Notes: generated by a model not told the origin, from the letters alone. A DNA stretch of 36,131 nucleotides from Candidatus Burarchaeum sp. (GCF_030646255.1 NZ_JAUSNF010000051.1:1-36131); one strand, 5' to 3'; shown: positions 14,626 to 22,410, counted from the first letter of the stretch. A program made the numbers and translations.

Positions 14626-15131
14626 TTCCTTCCACCTTTCCTTTGCTTTTTGATTTTTACAGGCCCCTCGTCAGGGAAGCCCTGCCTCACACCCATGCCT
14701 GCGCGCAGGGAAAGTTCCTGCGGGCTCGCGACAAGCAGCACGGCATTCACTGCGTGCTTCCTCGCCCTGTTCTCGCATATCCCGAGCAGCTGCGCGTCGT
14801 TCTTGGCCTCGTTCTCGTGCACGAAGACCTCGACTATATGCCTGTTTGTGAGCATCTTGGCCATCTGTATTCCGAGGCTGGCCTCATGGCCGCACTGCGT
14901 GTCTATGGGCTTCCTGCCGACCATACCCAGGGCCAGCACCACGTCGCACTTGTCCAGCTCCAGCAGGCGCTTGCACTCGACCGCCAAATCCTTTATGCCC
15001 GGCACGGTGCGCCTGACAATCTCGACGCGCATGCCGAACCTCCTGCTTATCTCATCGGCTGCGAAGCTCGCCATGTCCACGCGCGCAAAGGTCGTGTCGG
15101 CCATGCCCAGCTTCACATTCCGTGACATCAT
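14622..15131 (-). CDS. ribC: riboflavin synthase, archaeal type
   Basis: This enzyme dismutates two lumazine molecules into riboflavin and the pyrimidinedione. Its N-terminal V-K-L-G-M-A-D-T-T-F-A-R-V-D-M is the hallmark of the archaeal riboflavin synthase family, a paralogue of lumazine synthase that is unrelated to the bacterial trimeric enzyme. T-V-P-G-I-K-D, A-L-G-M-V-G and H-E-A-S-L-G are also visible. It has 169 aa with a short basic tail. The start ATG overlaps the ribB stop codon (ATGA), and the next ATG, at 15128, is equally possible. Confidence 0.94.
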   Translation of the reverse strand: MMSRNVKLGMADTTFARVDMASFAADEISRRFGMRVEIVRRTVPGIKDLAVECKRLLELDKCDVVLALGMVGRKPIDTQCGHEASLGIQMAKMLTNRHIVEVFVHENEAKNDAQLLGICENRARKHAVNAVLLVASPQELSLRAGMGVRQGFPDEGPVKIKKQRKGGRK

Positions 15132-15799
15132 TGCAATTCCCCCAATATATCCTTGCCGATTATGAAAGGCGCGTTCATCTTTTTTGCCAGCAGCTTCGCG
15201 CGTGCAGAAGAAGTGGCCTTGCCGGTCCTGCCATCCAGCATCTCACATAGCGCGACTGCAGGCGCGATGCCAGCAAGCTGTGCGAGCACAGTTGAGAGCT
15301 CGGTGTGCCCCTTGCGGTTGCGCAGGCTGCGCGAGCGCAGCAGCTGCACATGGCCCGGAGCCTTGAACGAGTTTGCAAATTCATCGGCTGGATGAGATCT
15401 TGTAGCCATTGATTTTTTCACCAGCTTCCCGAGCTCGCGCATAGTTGTGGCCCGGTCAATGTCAGTGACGCCCGTGAACGTGTCCTGGTGGTTGACTGAA
15501 ACTGAAAACGCGGACTTGTCCCCGTATTTTGCCTTGCGCAGGACGAGGTTCCCGGGCACGAGGCGCGATGAGCGCAGCAAGTCGTCCATGAAGGGCAGGC
15601 CCAGCGCCTCGCTGGCCTCGGCGCCCACGGCCACACACATGAGGCCGCCGCCATGCTGCCGCATGAGCGCAACCTTCCGCGGGGTCGCGAACTGCGCGCC
15701 CAGCAGGATGTCGGCCTCGCCCTCGCGCTCGCTGGAATCGAAGAGTATGATGAATCCGCCGCGCCTCAAAGAGGCTAGTGCGGCAGAGATGTTGTCCAT
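15128..15799 (-). CDS. ribB: 3,4-dihydroxy-2-butanone 4-phosphate synthase
   Basis: RibB makes the four-carbon unit of riboflavin from ribulose 5-phosphate. The acidic metal-binding loop D-S-S-E-R-E-G-E-A-D lies at residues 21-30. D-T-F-T-G-V-T-D-I-D-R-A, F-K-A-P-G-H-V and H-T-E-L-S follow in family order. ATG at 15799 is the start. It gives the normal family N-terminus (223 aa) and lies 27 nt from a TTTTAAAA box that itself falls inside the longer TTG-initiated reading frame (15841), so that extension is not translated. It is the first gene of the rib-srp54 operon. Confidence 0.95.
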   Translation of the reverse strand: MDNISAALASLRRGGFIILFDSSEREGEADILLGAQFATPRKVALMRQHGGGLMCVAVGAEASEALGLPFMDDLLRSSRLVPGNLVLRKAKYGDKSAFSVSVNHQDTFTGVTDIDRATTMRELGKLVKKSMATRSHPADEFANSFKAPGHVQLLRSRSLRNRKGHTELSTVLAQLAGIAPAVALCEMLDGRTGKATSSARAKLLAKKMNAPFIIGKDILGELQ

Positions 15800-15822
15800 G
15801 ACGGGAACTTCGAAGTCCACTC

Positions 15823-15830
15823 TTTTAAAA
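15823..15830 (-). promoter_or_regulatory. TATA box of the ribBCHAD-srp54 operon
   Basis: The palindromic TTTTAAAA is centred 27-28 nt upstream of the ribB ATG. No FMN riboswitch-like or other leader fits between the box and the start, so the operon mRNA should be leaderless and control must act at the promoter. Confidence 0.7.
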
Positions 15831-15926
15831 GTAGCTACCAAGAAATGGGTAAGCGTATGGCAGTGCCGCCGGATTCCACGTCATCCTGCTTGCACAAGGA
15901 AAAGGATGCGGTTTGCCTCTGCGCAG

Positions 15927-17282
15927 CTAAACCACGCTTTCCGCAGGCCTGTGCGCATTCCGGGCTACTGAAACCAGGCTAGGCAAGGCATATGCGCGTC
16001 CGTTCAGTTCGCAATAGGCAGAATAGCGAATAAGAATATCGCTGACCTTGCCTGCGAGTTCGTTGTTGCCGCTCGCAATTGCGAATAAGCGAGCCTGCTC
16101 AAGGAAGTAAAGATTGGATTTTTTCATTTTCCCCAAATTCAGCCCGTCTTTTGAAATTTCATCGATACCGAACTTATAACAAAATTCTGCGCCGCGGAGA
16201 AGGATTTCGTGTGCCTCCGAAGAATTGTCGACGGCCAGCTCTTTGAATGTGCTATCGGCCAATAAATTTAGCAGCGCAACCTTGAACTTGCCCACGGCAA
16301 CGGAGTCCGAGATAGATTCGGGAAGGAGCTCGATTGCTGCAAGCCCTTTTTGGGCCGCAGTATTCACATTATGGCTATGATCGGCCAACTGATAATGACG
16401 GGCAGATTTCCTAAAGGCGCGGGCTGCTGCAAACCGGATATCGGCGGCGTTGCTTCGGCCGCCACGATAGGAATATAGTTCAAACCCGCTACCTTCATGC
16501 TTTTGCGGATGCTTGGCATCGTTGTCTTTCTCGAGCAAATCGGCCAAGGCCAGCAGGTAATTGCCTTTTCCGGATGTGATTTCGGCCATCGCATTCTCTT
16601 TACGTTCCGCTGCGAGATTCGCGTAAAATATACGGTCGCGCACAGAATCCGTGCGATGCTCGGGCGCGAAGCAAACCGGATCGGCATTTTTGAAGAGAGA
16701 ATATAGCAGGTCAAATACCGCGTCCAGGGAGCGTGAATATTTTGGATCGAGTAAAATTGCCTTTTCTGCTCGCTCTCGCATATCCGGGTCGTTCAACAGC
16801 GCTTTGCCTATTTCCGAGGCCTTTTCAAATATGTACCGGTCTGTCCGGGCTTTGATGGCATAGGTGGAAAACGCAGTGAAAACTGCAGAATCAGGCTCGC
16901 CACGGAATTTCTTGCTCTTTTCAAGCAGGTGGTTGGCAACTTCTGCAACAGTTTCGGGGCCGCAGAGCTCATTGGCAAGTTTAAGGGCGCGGAGGATGTT
17001 TTTAGGGTAATGCGAGAACCGCGCCGCTTCAACGGCTTGTTCCAGCAGCAGCTCGTCCGCGGCGGTCCGGGTTTTTTTGTTCGACCAGTTATAAGAGAGG
17101 GAATTGCGGTTCGCGATCATAGATGTGATGATTGCGTCATCACGCTCGATTGTGGGCGTCTTGCGGTGCTTCCTCTGCCAGAAATCACGCAGGAAATTTT
17201 TTTGGGGCGAGGAGAAGTCCGAGGAATTAAATCTATTTTTTGTAGGAACAGTAGTTTGGACTTTTGCTTGAACCTGACCCAT
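15927..17282 (-). CDS. unrecognised helical protein, 451 aa
   Basis: I do not recognise this protein. From the ATG at 17282, preceded by GGGGTG, it has a polar N-terminus of about 60 residues that is rich in Thr/Gln/Ser/Lys and basic. A long, almost entirely alpha-helical region follows from about 85 to the end, with Ala- and Leu-rich segments of 30-45 residues that suggest a solenoid of the TPR/HEAT kind. There is no signal peptide, membrane helix or obvious catalytic motif. Composition is less GC-rich than in the rib operon. A TTTAAAAATT box lies near 17327-17336. It follows the hjc gene on the same strand. A scaffold role is only a guess. Confidence 0.7.
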   Translation of the reverse strand: MGQVQAKVQTTVPTKNRFNSSDFSSPQKNFLRDFWQRKHRKTPTIERDDAIITSMIANRNSLSYNWSNKKTRTAADELLLEQAVEAARFSHYPKNILRALKLANELCGPETVAEVANHLLEKSKKFRGEPDSAVFTAFSTYAIKARTDRYIFEKASEIGKALLNDPDMRERAEKAILLDPKYSRSLDAVFDLLYSLFKNADPVCFAPEHRTDSVRDRIFYANLAAERKENAMAEITSGKGNYLLALADLLEKDNDAKHPQKHEGSGFELYSYRGGRSNAADIRFAAARAFRKSARHYQLADHSHNVNTAAQKGLAAIELLPESISDSVAVGKFKVALLNLLADSTFKELAVDNSSEAHEILLRGAEFCYKFGIDEISKDGLNLGKMKKSNLYFLEQARLFAIASGNNELAGKVSDILIRYSAYCELNGRAYALPSLVSVARNAHRPAESVV

Positions 17283-17356
17283 CTTGAGCACCCCTACAGG
17301 AATAGGTGTAAATATGCCCAGGAGAATTTTTAAAGGTTCAGACGAAACCCATGACA

Positions 17357-17743
17357 TCAGAGCAGGCTTTCGACACGCCGGTTTATCTCGCGGGCACGCT
17401 TTGCCGTAACAGTGAAGCTCTTCTTCTGCTCGCCCAGCTCGTCCAAATAGATGAAATACCAGCCCTCGCGCGAGAGGCGCCACGCAATCATGGTCGTCAT
17501 GCCAGTGTTCTCTTCCCACGTGCGCAGTTCGGCAATCTTGAACTTCTCCAAACTCAAGCTGCCCTTGTCCCAGGCCTTGCACTCAAAGCCGAACTGCTTG
17601 CCGCGCTTGAAAAGGAGGATGTCGGGCGAGGGTGTGCCCACGCCAGAGCCTGCTGAGCGGATGACGGAGTAGCCCTTCTGCTGGAAGAGGTCGATGAGTT
17701 CGCGTTCAGAGCGAGAGCCTTTTTGGTAGGTGCCGAAGGTCAT
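17357..17743 (-). CDS. hjc: Holliday junction resolvase Hjc
   Basis: This archaeal four-way-junction endonuclease of the PD-(D/E)xK fold has 128 aa from the ATG at 17743. Y-Q-K-G-S-R-S-E13-R-E-L at the N-terminus, R-S-A-G-S-G, P-D41 and E54-C-K56 make up the catalytic set of the family. GTG at 17749 is an alternative start two codons upstream. A TTAATAA-type box near 17786-17794 would leave a leader of about 20 nt with a GAGG site. The length fits Hjc. It acts in recombination and fork repair. Confidence 0.93.
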   Translation of the reverse strand: MTFGTYQKGSRSERELIDLFQQKGYSVIRSAGSGVGTPSPDILLFKRGKQFGFECKAWDKGSLSLEKFKIAELRTWEENTGMTTMIAWRLSREGWYFIYLDELGEQKKSFTVTAKRAREINRRVESLL

Positions 17744-18274
17744 GCGCACAGCCTCGTAGCTTACGCATAGAACTATGCAGGCAAGTTTATTAACCTCGGA
17801 GCGGCAAAGTTTAACGGGATGGTGAGCGTGAGAAAATCAAACATCAGAGGCACGGGCCGGGACTTTACAGGGGCCGGGAGCTCCTCGAAGTAGGCGAAGC
17901 CGTTCACGCTGAAGAACTCACCGACCGCGACACCAAATTCTTCAGGAAACCGATTGCAGAGATAGCGTGCTCGACTGTGCGCGAGCCAGGACAGGCGAGA
18001 TTGGTAGTGCCGACGTTCGGCCTCATTACGCCGCTCAAGGAGCTGGATGAGATTATCGAGCGCACGCGGCAGGAGAAAGACCTTCCTGGCGGGGACTGGA
18101 AGGAGAAGAAGGAGCGGCTGCGCATGCTTCTCAGCATGCGCGATGGCCTTGAGCCGAATTGTAAAGAGATAAATGAAATGACTCGTGAGGGCGGCTTGCT
18201 TAAGATTCACCGTGAGCTGCTGAAGAAAATGCGGGAAGATAGAGCCTGTAGTGAACGCGTAAAGGGCCGCCCGA

Positions 18275-18338
18275 ACAGTACGAGGATTTGAGATTGGATG
18301 GCGAGCGGCAGGAAGCGCGGGTCAGACAGTACGAGGAT
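18275..18338 (+). repeat. 13-bp direct repeat, offset 51 nt
   Basis: ACAGTACGAGGAT occurs at 18275-18287 and again at 18326-18338. In the second frame of the putative decayed gene both copies read Q-Y-E-D, so this may be a short coding repeat. Confidence 0.6.
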
Positions 18339-18401
18339 AGGGACTGGCTGAGGAGGCAGCGCAGGCACACTCAGGGCATCCCCCGAGGGCAGTGCACGCC
18401 C

Positions 18402-18408
18402 TTTATAA
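18402..18408 (+). promoter_or_regulatory. TATA box of the CBS-domain gene
   Basis: TTTATAA is centred at 18405, 27 nt before the ATG at 18432, predicting a leaderless mRNA. Confidence 0.65.
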
Positions 18409-18431
18409 CATTTCCATGATTAGGTAATGGC

Positions 18432-18974
18432 ATGAAGACGGACATCCGGGTGGGAGAGGTAATGACCCGCGGCGTGGTTACGCTGGACGCGGCAGAAAGC
18501 GTCCTTGAGGCTGCCAAGGTAATGAAGAAGAACAACTTCGGCAGTGTCGTGATTACGCGCAAGGGCAGGGCAGTAGGCATAATCACTGAAAGGGACATTG
18601 TGCTCAAACTGGTATTGATTGGCAAGAATGCGAGGAATACCAAGACCGGCGATGCCATGAGCCGCCCGCTCAAGACTATATCAGCAAGCAGCACGCTCGC
18701 AGATGCGGCGGAAAGGCTCAGGAATTTGAAGATTAAGCGCCTGCCGGTTGTTGACGAGAAAGACAGGCTGGTGGGCATGATAACCGATGACGACCTGGTC
18801 AGGATATACCCGGGCCTGATAGATGTGCTGCTTGAGGAGGCTGACATACAGAAATTTGGAAAGAATGAGGAATTCACTGGAGCATGCGAGAAATGTGGCG
18901 TTTATTCAGAGGAGCTCGCCCGCGAGAGCGGTAAGCTATTGTGTTCGGAGTGCATAGAGGAAGAGGAAGTTTAG
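18432..18974 (+). CDS. tandem CBS-domain protein with C-terminal zinc ribbon
   Basis: Two CBS domains occupy about residues 5-62 and 70-126. Each shows the V-x-x-x-M-x-x-x-x-x-T-I/L start and the G-I-I/M-T-x-D/R-D end, the segment that usually binds adenine nucleotides. The C-terminal 35 residues carry a C-x2-C...C-x2-C zinc-ribbon pattern (E-K-C-G ... L-C-S-E-C). CBS pairs act as energy or ligand sensors, and with a zinc ribbon the protein could be a regulator. The partner cannot be told. It has 180 aa, and an upstream ATG at 18427 ends after two codons. It is transcribed toward the Toprim and dnaG genes. Confidence 0.9.
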   Translation: MKTDIRVGEVMTRGVVTLDAAESVLEAAKVMKKNNFGSVVITRKGRAVGIITERDIVLKLVLIGKNARNTKTGDAMSRPLKTISASSTLADAAERLRNLKIKRLPVVDEKDRLVGMITDDDLVRIYPGLIDVLLEEADIQKFGKNEEFTGACEKCGVYSEELARESGKLLCSECIEEEEV

Positions 18975-18988
18975 GCCAAGCAAGGGGA

Positions 18989-18995
18989 TTATAAA
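18989..18995 (+). promoter_or_regulatory. TATA box upstream of the Toprim gene
   Basis: TTATAAA centred at 18992 lies 30 nt upstream of the GTG at 19022. It marks the start of the transcript that covers the Toprim protein and probably dnaG. Confidence 0.5.
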
Positions 18996-19021
18996 GGGCC
19001 TGCACCCCAATAATAGCCGCT

Positions 19022-19567
19022 GTGCGCGGATGGCTGCGGGAGCAGCAAGCGAGCTTTGAACGCCAGTCAACAGCGCACAGCACATTTGCGCTCATTCTCT
19101 TCGCATGCTACTGGCACATAGTGATTGCATTGCGTGCGAGAAATCCCGAGCAGGGAAGGCTTGAAAGGAAGGAGAAGCTGCTCGGCCGCGTGCTCGCAAA
19201 GCTCGATGAATCGGTGGTAATTGTAGAGGGGAAAAAGGATGTTTGGGCCCTGCGGAACATTGGCGTGAAAGGAAAGCTCATGGAGGCAAGCGGCAGGGTG
19301 AAAGGAATCTGCCCGCGCCTCGGAGTTGCGGCGTGCGAGGCAGGGCTGAATGCGGATGAAGTGGTTGTACTGACGGACGCTGATGGGGCTGGCGAGGAGC
19401 TGGCAGCCATGCTCGTGGGCGAGTTGGATGCGAACGGCGTGAAGCCGAATTTGCAGGTGAGGAGGGATTTGAGGTTTGTGCTCGGGTTCCGCACAGTGGA
19501 AGAAATTCCGCGGAAGCTCGAGGAATTCAGGGAGAAAGTAAGGGGAAAAAGAATTGAAAAATCATAA
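19022..19567 (+). CDS. small Toprim-domain protein
   Basis: The C-terminal 115 residues form a Toprim domain: V-V-I-V-E-G-K-K-D with the catalytic Glu, then V-V-L-T-D-A-D-G-A-G-E with the DxD pair. This matches the small archaeal Toprim proteins related to RNase M5/primase-type nucleases. The N-terminal 40 residues are atypical, with a hydrophobic stretch around L-I-L-F-A-C-Y-W, and they depend on the GTG at 19022. A GTG at 19121 would give a conventional 148-aa protein. The promoter position favours a transcript that begins near 19020, so the first part might instead be leader. It lies 17 nt upstream of dnaG. Confidence 0.75.
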   Translation: MRGWLREQQASFERQSTAHSTFALILFACYWHIVIALRARNPEQGRLERKEKLLGRVLAKLDESVVIVEGKKDVWALRNIGVKGKLMEASGRVKGICPRLGVAACEAGLNADEVVVLTDADGAGEELAAMLVGELDANGVKPNLQVRRDLRFVLGFRTVEEIPRKLEEFREKVRGKRIEKS

Positions 19568-19584
19568 ACACGAAGGTGAATTGA

Positions 19585-20976
19585 ATGGGAAAAACATACA
19601 TAGACACAGTAAAATACGTGGTTTACTCAGAGGTGGAAATTGGCGGCATGATTGAAAAACCCGACGTGGTGGGCGCGCTTTTCGGCCAGACCGAGGGGCT
19701 GCTCGGCGACGAGCTGGACCTGCGCGAGCTGCAGAAAAACGGGAGGATAGGAAGGATTGAAGTGGACCTGCACGCGCGCGCGGGCAAGACGCAGGGCACC
19801 ATACAGCTGCCTTCGAGCCTGGACATGGTTGAGACGTGTATTTTGGCCGCGGCACTTGAGACGGTCGACCGCGTAGGGCCGTACACTGCGAGCATAAAGG
19901 TCCAGAAAATAGAGGATACGCGGAGTGTGAAGAGAAAGACCGTTGTTGATAGGGCTAAATTCCTGCTTAAGAACCTGCTCGTGACCGAGATACCTGAGAG
20001 CGGGGAAATAAGCGAGCTCGTGCGGGCCGAGGTCAGGGTTTCCGAGATACTGGAGTTTGGGCCTGACAAGCTTCCTGCAGGGCCGGGCGTGCAGGACGCC
20101 AACGAGATACTTGTTGTCGAGGGAAGGGCAGACGTGCTGAACCTGCTAAAGAACAATATGGACAATGCGGTTGCGATTGGCGGGGCAAATGTGCCCAAGT
20201 CTCTCGCGGCGCTGTGCAAGCAGAAGGAGGTTACCCTGTTCCTTGACGGGGACAGGGGCGGCGACATCATAATGAAGGAAATTATGTCGATTGCAGAAGT
20301 GGACTATGTCGCACGCGCGCCGGCAGGCAAGGAGGTTGAGGAGCTCTCGCGCAAGGAGCTCATAAAGGCGCTGCGATCGCGCGTGCCCGTGGAGCAGAGT
20401 GATGGCGAGGCGAGCAGGCAGGAGTCTGAAAGCTCTCGCGCACCATTCAGGCTGCGCGAGCCCGTGAGACCTTCACTGAGAAGTGAGGTGCGGAGCATGA
20501 TGGGCCAGCCGCATGTCGCGGCCCCGGCACAGCGCATGGCAGCGCCCATGCCTTCGCGCATGATGTCGTCATCACCGCTTTCGCCGGCATCGCAGCACGT
20601 GCAGGCGCAGCCCATGCAGCAGGCAGTTGCGCCCGCGGCATTCCAGCGGCCTGCGCCAGCACCCATCATACCAACGGCACAGGTGGCAATGCCATCAGTT
20701 TCCGATGAGCTTTACGCGAGCCTCGCAGAGCTCGAGAATACTGCAAGGGCCAAGCTGTATGATGAAGGCAATGCGCTGAAGAGCGAGATTCTTGTGAAGG
20801 ACATCCTGCCTTCGCTCGAGTCAGCCTCGGGCGTGCATTCAGTCGTGTTCGACGGAGTAGTCACGCAGAGGCTTGTGGACCTTGCGGCCAAGAAGGGCAT
20901 CAAGATACTGCTCGGGGTGAAGGTAGGCAACATCTTCAACAGGCCGCCGGGCATGTTCATAGGTGCGAAGAAGTAG
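19585..20976 (+). CDS. dnaG: archaeal DnaG-type Toprim protein
   Basis: Archaeal DnaG is a bacterial-primase-like Toprim protein that also associates with the RNA exosome. It has 463 aa. The N-terminal domain (1-170) is the archaeal type. The Toprim domain has I-L-V-V-E179-G-R-A-D and D221-G-D223-R-G-G-D. Residues about 270-375 are a low-complexity linker rich in Met, Pro, Ala and Gln. The last 90 residues form a conserved C-terminal domain that ends G-N-I-F-N-R-P-P. ATG at 19585 has AAGGTGAA upstream. It follows another Toprim gene, perhaps co-transcribed. Confidence 0.94.
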   Translation: MGKTYIDTVKYVVYSEVEIGGMIEKPDVVGALFGQTEGLLGDELDLRELQKNGRIGRIEVDLHARAGKTQGTIQLPSSLDMVETCILAAALETVDRVGPYTASIKVQKIEDTRSVKRKTVVDRAKFLLKNLLVTEIPESGEISELVRAEVRVSEILEFGPDKLPAGPGVQDANEILVVEGRADVLNLLKNNMDNAVAIGGANVPKSLAALCKQKEVTLFLDGDRGGDIIMKEIMSIAEVDYVARAPAGKEVEELSRKELIKALRSRVPVEQSDGEASRQESESSRAPFRLREPVRPSLRSEVRSMMGQPHVAAPAQRMAAPMPSRMMSSSPLSPASQHVQAQPMQQAVAPAAFQRPAPAPIIPTAQVAMPSVSDELYASLAELENTARAKLYDEGNALKSEILVKDILPSLESASGVHSVVFDGVVTQRLVDLAAKKGIKILLGVKVGNIFNRPPGMFIGAKK

Positions 20977-20987
20977 GCATAAGAAAA

Positions 20988-21509
20988 CTACCAAGATCCG
21001 GGGGGCCTATATCTGGGTGGAGGCGGACCAGGCAGTTCGCTTCCTTCCTTTTTTGCTTTTTCAAACTTTTTTTGCCAATCCTGGAAAGTAGCTTCTGCAT
21101 GATTCTTTTTTGCTGTTTCATGTTTCGTGTTTTCTCTCGCTTCGACGATGGTTTGCTGTGCGGCCGCTATGAGCGTGCCGGCGAGTACACCCACCATCGC
21201 ACCCATAACAACCCCAAACCAAGATGCGCTCGTATTTCCGTACACGACTAAAGGCACTAAAGGACCGATGACGGCACCTATCGCAGCACAAACGCCAATC
21301 GTTGAACTCATGCTTCCTCGTTCGTTTCTCCAAATCAGTCGATTACTACGCACTACACCCGCCTTCGATTGTTCTGACGCCGCAGTTGCAATGGGTTCTT
21401 TTTCAAGATGACTGAATAGGAAGCTGAGGTTCTGTGCGCGGTGATGGTTTCTGAAAGTAGTGTTTGCAATTTCTGGCGGCATAACTTGCTTTCTTCCTAC
21501 GAAGTTCAT
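20988..21509 (-). CDS. small membrane protein with Pro-rich tail, unknown
   Basis: This 173-aa protein is not recognised. After a polar, basic 65-residue N-terminus, two Gly/Ala/Val-rich hydrophobic helices (about 70-90 and 97-117) are joined by a short loop, a hairpin reminiscent of glycine-zipper membrane segments. A charged, helical segment rich in Lys/Glu/Gln follows and then a tail with P-G-P-P-P-P-R-Y-R-P-P. The ATG at 21509 is 26-27 nt from a TTTTTAAA box, which supports a real, leaderless gene. It is convergent with dnaG (11-nt spacer). Confidence 0.65.
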   Translation of the reverse strand: MNFVGRKQVMPPEIANTTFRNHHRAQNLSFLFSHLEKEPIATAASEQSKAGVVRSNRLIWRNERGSMSSTIGVCAAIGAVIGPLVPLVVYGNTSASWFGVVMGAMVGVLAGTLIAAAQQTIVEARENTKHETAKKNHAEATFQDWQKKFEKAKKEGSELPGPPPPRYRPPGSW

Positions 21510-21532
21510 GCTTAGAATTAGGTCATTTAATG

Positions 21533-21540
21533 TTTAAAAA
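21533..21540 (-). promoter_or_regulatory. TATA box of the small membrane protein gene
   Basis: TTTTTAAA on the minus strand, centred about 21536, is 27 nt from the ATG at 21509. Confidence 0.6.
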
Positions 21541-21585
21541 CCCGATAGAAACCCAGAGTGGTCGATGTCAATCACAGAAAGGAAA

Positions 21586-22356
21586 CTATGGCCGCAGTAT
21601 TGGCGGCATTTTTCTCTTGTGCCCGCTTTCCGCGAGCATGGCCTGCACGGACTCGACGAGCTTTGCATCGCGCACCCGCTTAGCAACTGCGGCGGGCTTC
21701 ATTTTTTTATCTACAAGCAGCCGCAGGATTGCATCTATTTTTTCATAGCTTGAGCCGAGCTCGCGCTCAGCAGTCTGGCCGTGCCAGAGCGAGGGCGAGG
21801 AGGGCTTTTCAAGTATTTGCCGCGGCACGCCAAGCGTGCGCGCAAGCTCGCGCACTTCGGTCTTGTAGAGCGAGCCCAATGACAGAAGGTCGCAGGCACC
21901 GTCCCCGTATTTCGTGAAATAGCCCAGCAGAAGCTCGCTCCTGTCACCTGTACCGACTACAAGGGCGCGTGAACGGGCGGCAAGATTGTAGAGGCATACT
22001 GCGCGCAGGCGCGCAGTTATGTTGCCGGTTGCCAGCTCGTCCTGCGGAGCCAGGCCATGGCCATGGATGCGCGAGCTGAGCGAGTGCGCGAGGTCTGAAA
22101 TGTTGAATTGACAGTGGTCAATGCCAAGCGAGCGCGCAACAAGATGGGAGTGTTCGAGGTCCTGCCTGCTGGTCGCGTGCGAAGGCAGCATGACGCCGAT
22201 TACTCGGTGCTCTCCGAGTGCATCTGCAAGGAGATAGGCAGTTGTGGAAGAGTCGAGCCCGCCGCTAAGGCCCACTACCGCATTCTCAAATCCCGCATTT
22301 GCGAAATATTCTGAAGTGAGTTTTGAAAGCCGTTTTGCAAGTTCGGAGTAGTTCAT
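21586..22356 (-). CDS. nadE: NH3-dependent NAD+ synthetase
   Basis: NadE amidates deamido-NAD via an adenylate, the last step of NAD synthesis. The N-type ATP pyrophosphatase loop SGGLDSS is at residues 31-37. G-T-G-D-R-S-E-x-x-L-G-Y-F-T-K-Y-G-D-G and K-P-S-S-P-S-L-W-x-G-Q-T-x-E-x-E-L-G are the family's NAD-site motifs. There is no glutaminase domain, so it should use ammonia. ATG at 22356 (256 aa, GGTTGAT upstream) gives the usual archaeal N-terminus. Two further in-frame ATGs, at 22410 (overlapping the preceding stop as ATGA) and 22395, would add up to 18 residues. Confidence 0.95.
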   Translation of the reverse strand: MNYSELAKRLSKLTSEYFANAGFENAVVGLSGGLDSSTTAYLLADALGEHRVIGVMLPSHATSRQDLEHSHLVARSLGIDHCQFNISDLAHSLSSRIHGHGLAPQDELATGNITARLRAVCLYNLAARSRALVVGTGDRSELLLGYFTKYGDGACDLLSLGSLYKTEVRELARTLGVPRQILEKPSSPSLWHGQTAERELGSSYEKIDAILRLLVDKKMKPAAVAKRVRDAKLVESVQAMLAESGHKRKMPPILRP

Positions 22357-22385
22357 ATTAATCAACCGGCGTTCGGCTATTCCGT

Positions 22386-22410
22386 GTTCAATCATTTTGC
22401 GTTCAATCAT
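22386..22410 (-). repeat. 10-bp direct repeat duplicating an in-frame ATG
   Basis: ATGATTGAAC (minus strand) occurs twice 15 nt apart, starting at 22410 and 22395. This gives two in-frame upstream candidate starts (M-I-E-R-K and M-I-E-H-G) for nadE. Confidence 0.6.

Larger units (their letters stand above)
17815..18419 (+). pseudogene. probable decayed, frameshifted gene of unknown function
   Basis: A frame open from 17815 (just after a TAA) to 18291 encodes a charged, protein-like sequence with segments such as L-Y-R-G-R-E-L-L-E-V-G-E and L-K-E-L-D-E-I-I-E-R-T, but it has no ATG. The first plausible start is the GTG at 17977. Near 18255-18270 coding character switches to another frame, which continues P-P-E-Q-Y-E-D to 18419. 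A start-less frame followed by a frame change suggests a broken gene. I cannot name the family. The opposite strand also has long frames there, which look like shadows. The stretch holds no other gene I can support. Confidence 0.35.

Noticed and set aside
15800-15841. TTG-initiated longer ribB
   Set aside because: The extension contains the promoter's TTTTAAAA box, and the family N-terminus begins at the ATG at 15799.
15800-15926. FMN riboswitch upstream of the rib operon
   Set aside because: The predicted transcript is leaderless and the spacer of about 85 nt beyond the promoter shows no riboswitch-like structure.
17283-17582. 100-residue N-terminal extension of the 451-aa helical protein
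   Set aside because: It would run antisense-free but in another frame through hjc on the same strand. The TATA box and GGGGTG site place the start at 17282.
17773-18210. Minus-strand frame of 145 aa
   Set aside because: No start context, no recognisable domain and composition typical of a shadow of the plus-strand coding-like frame.
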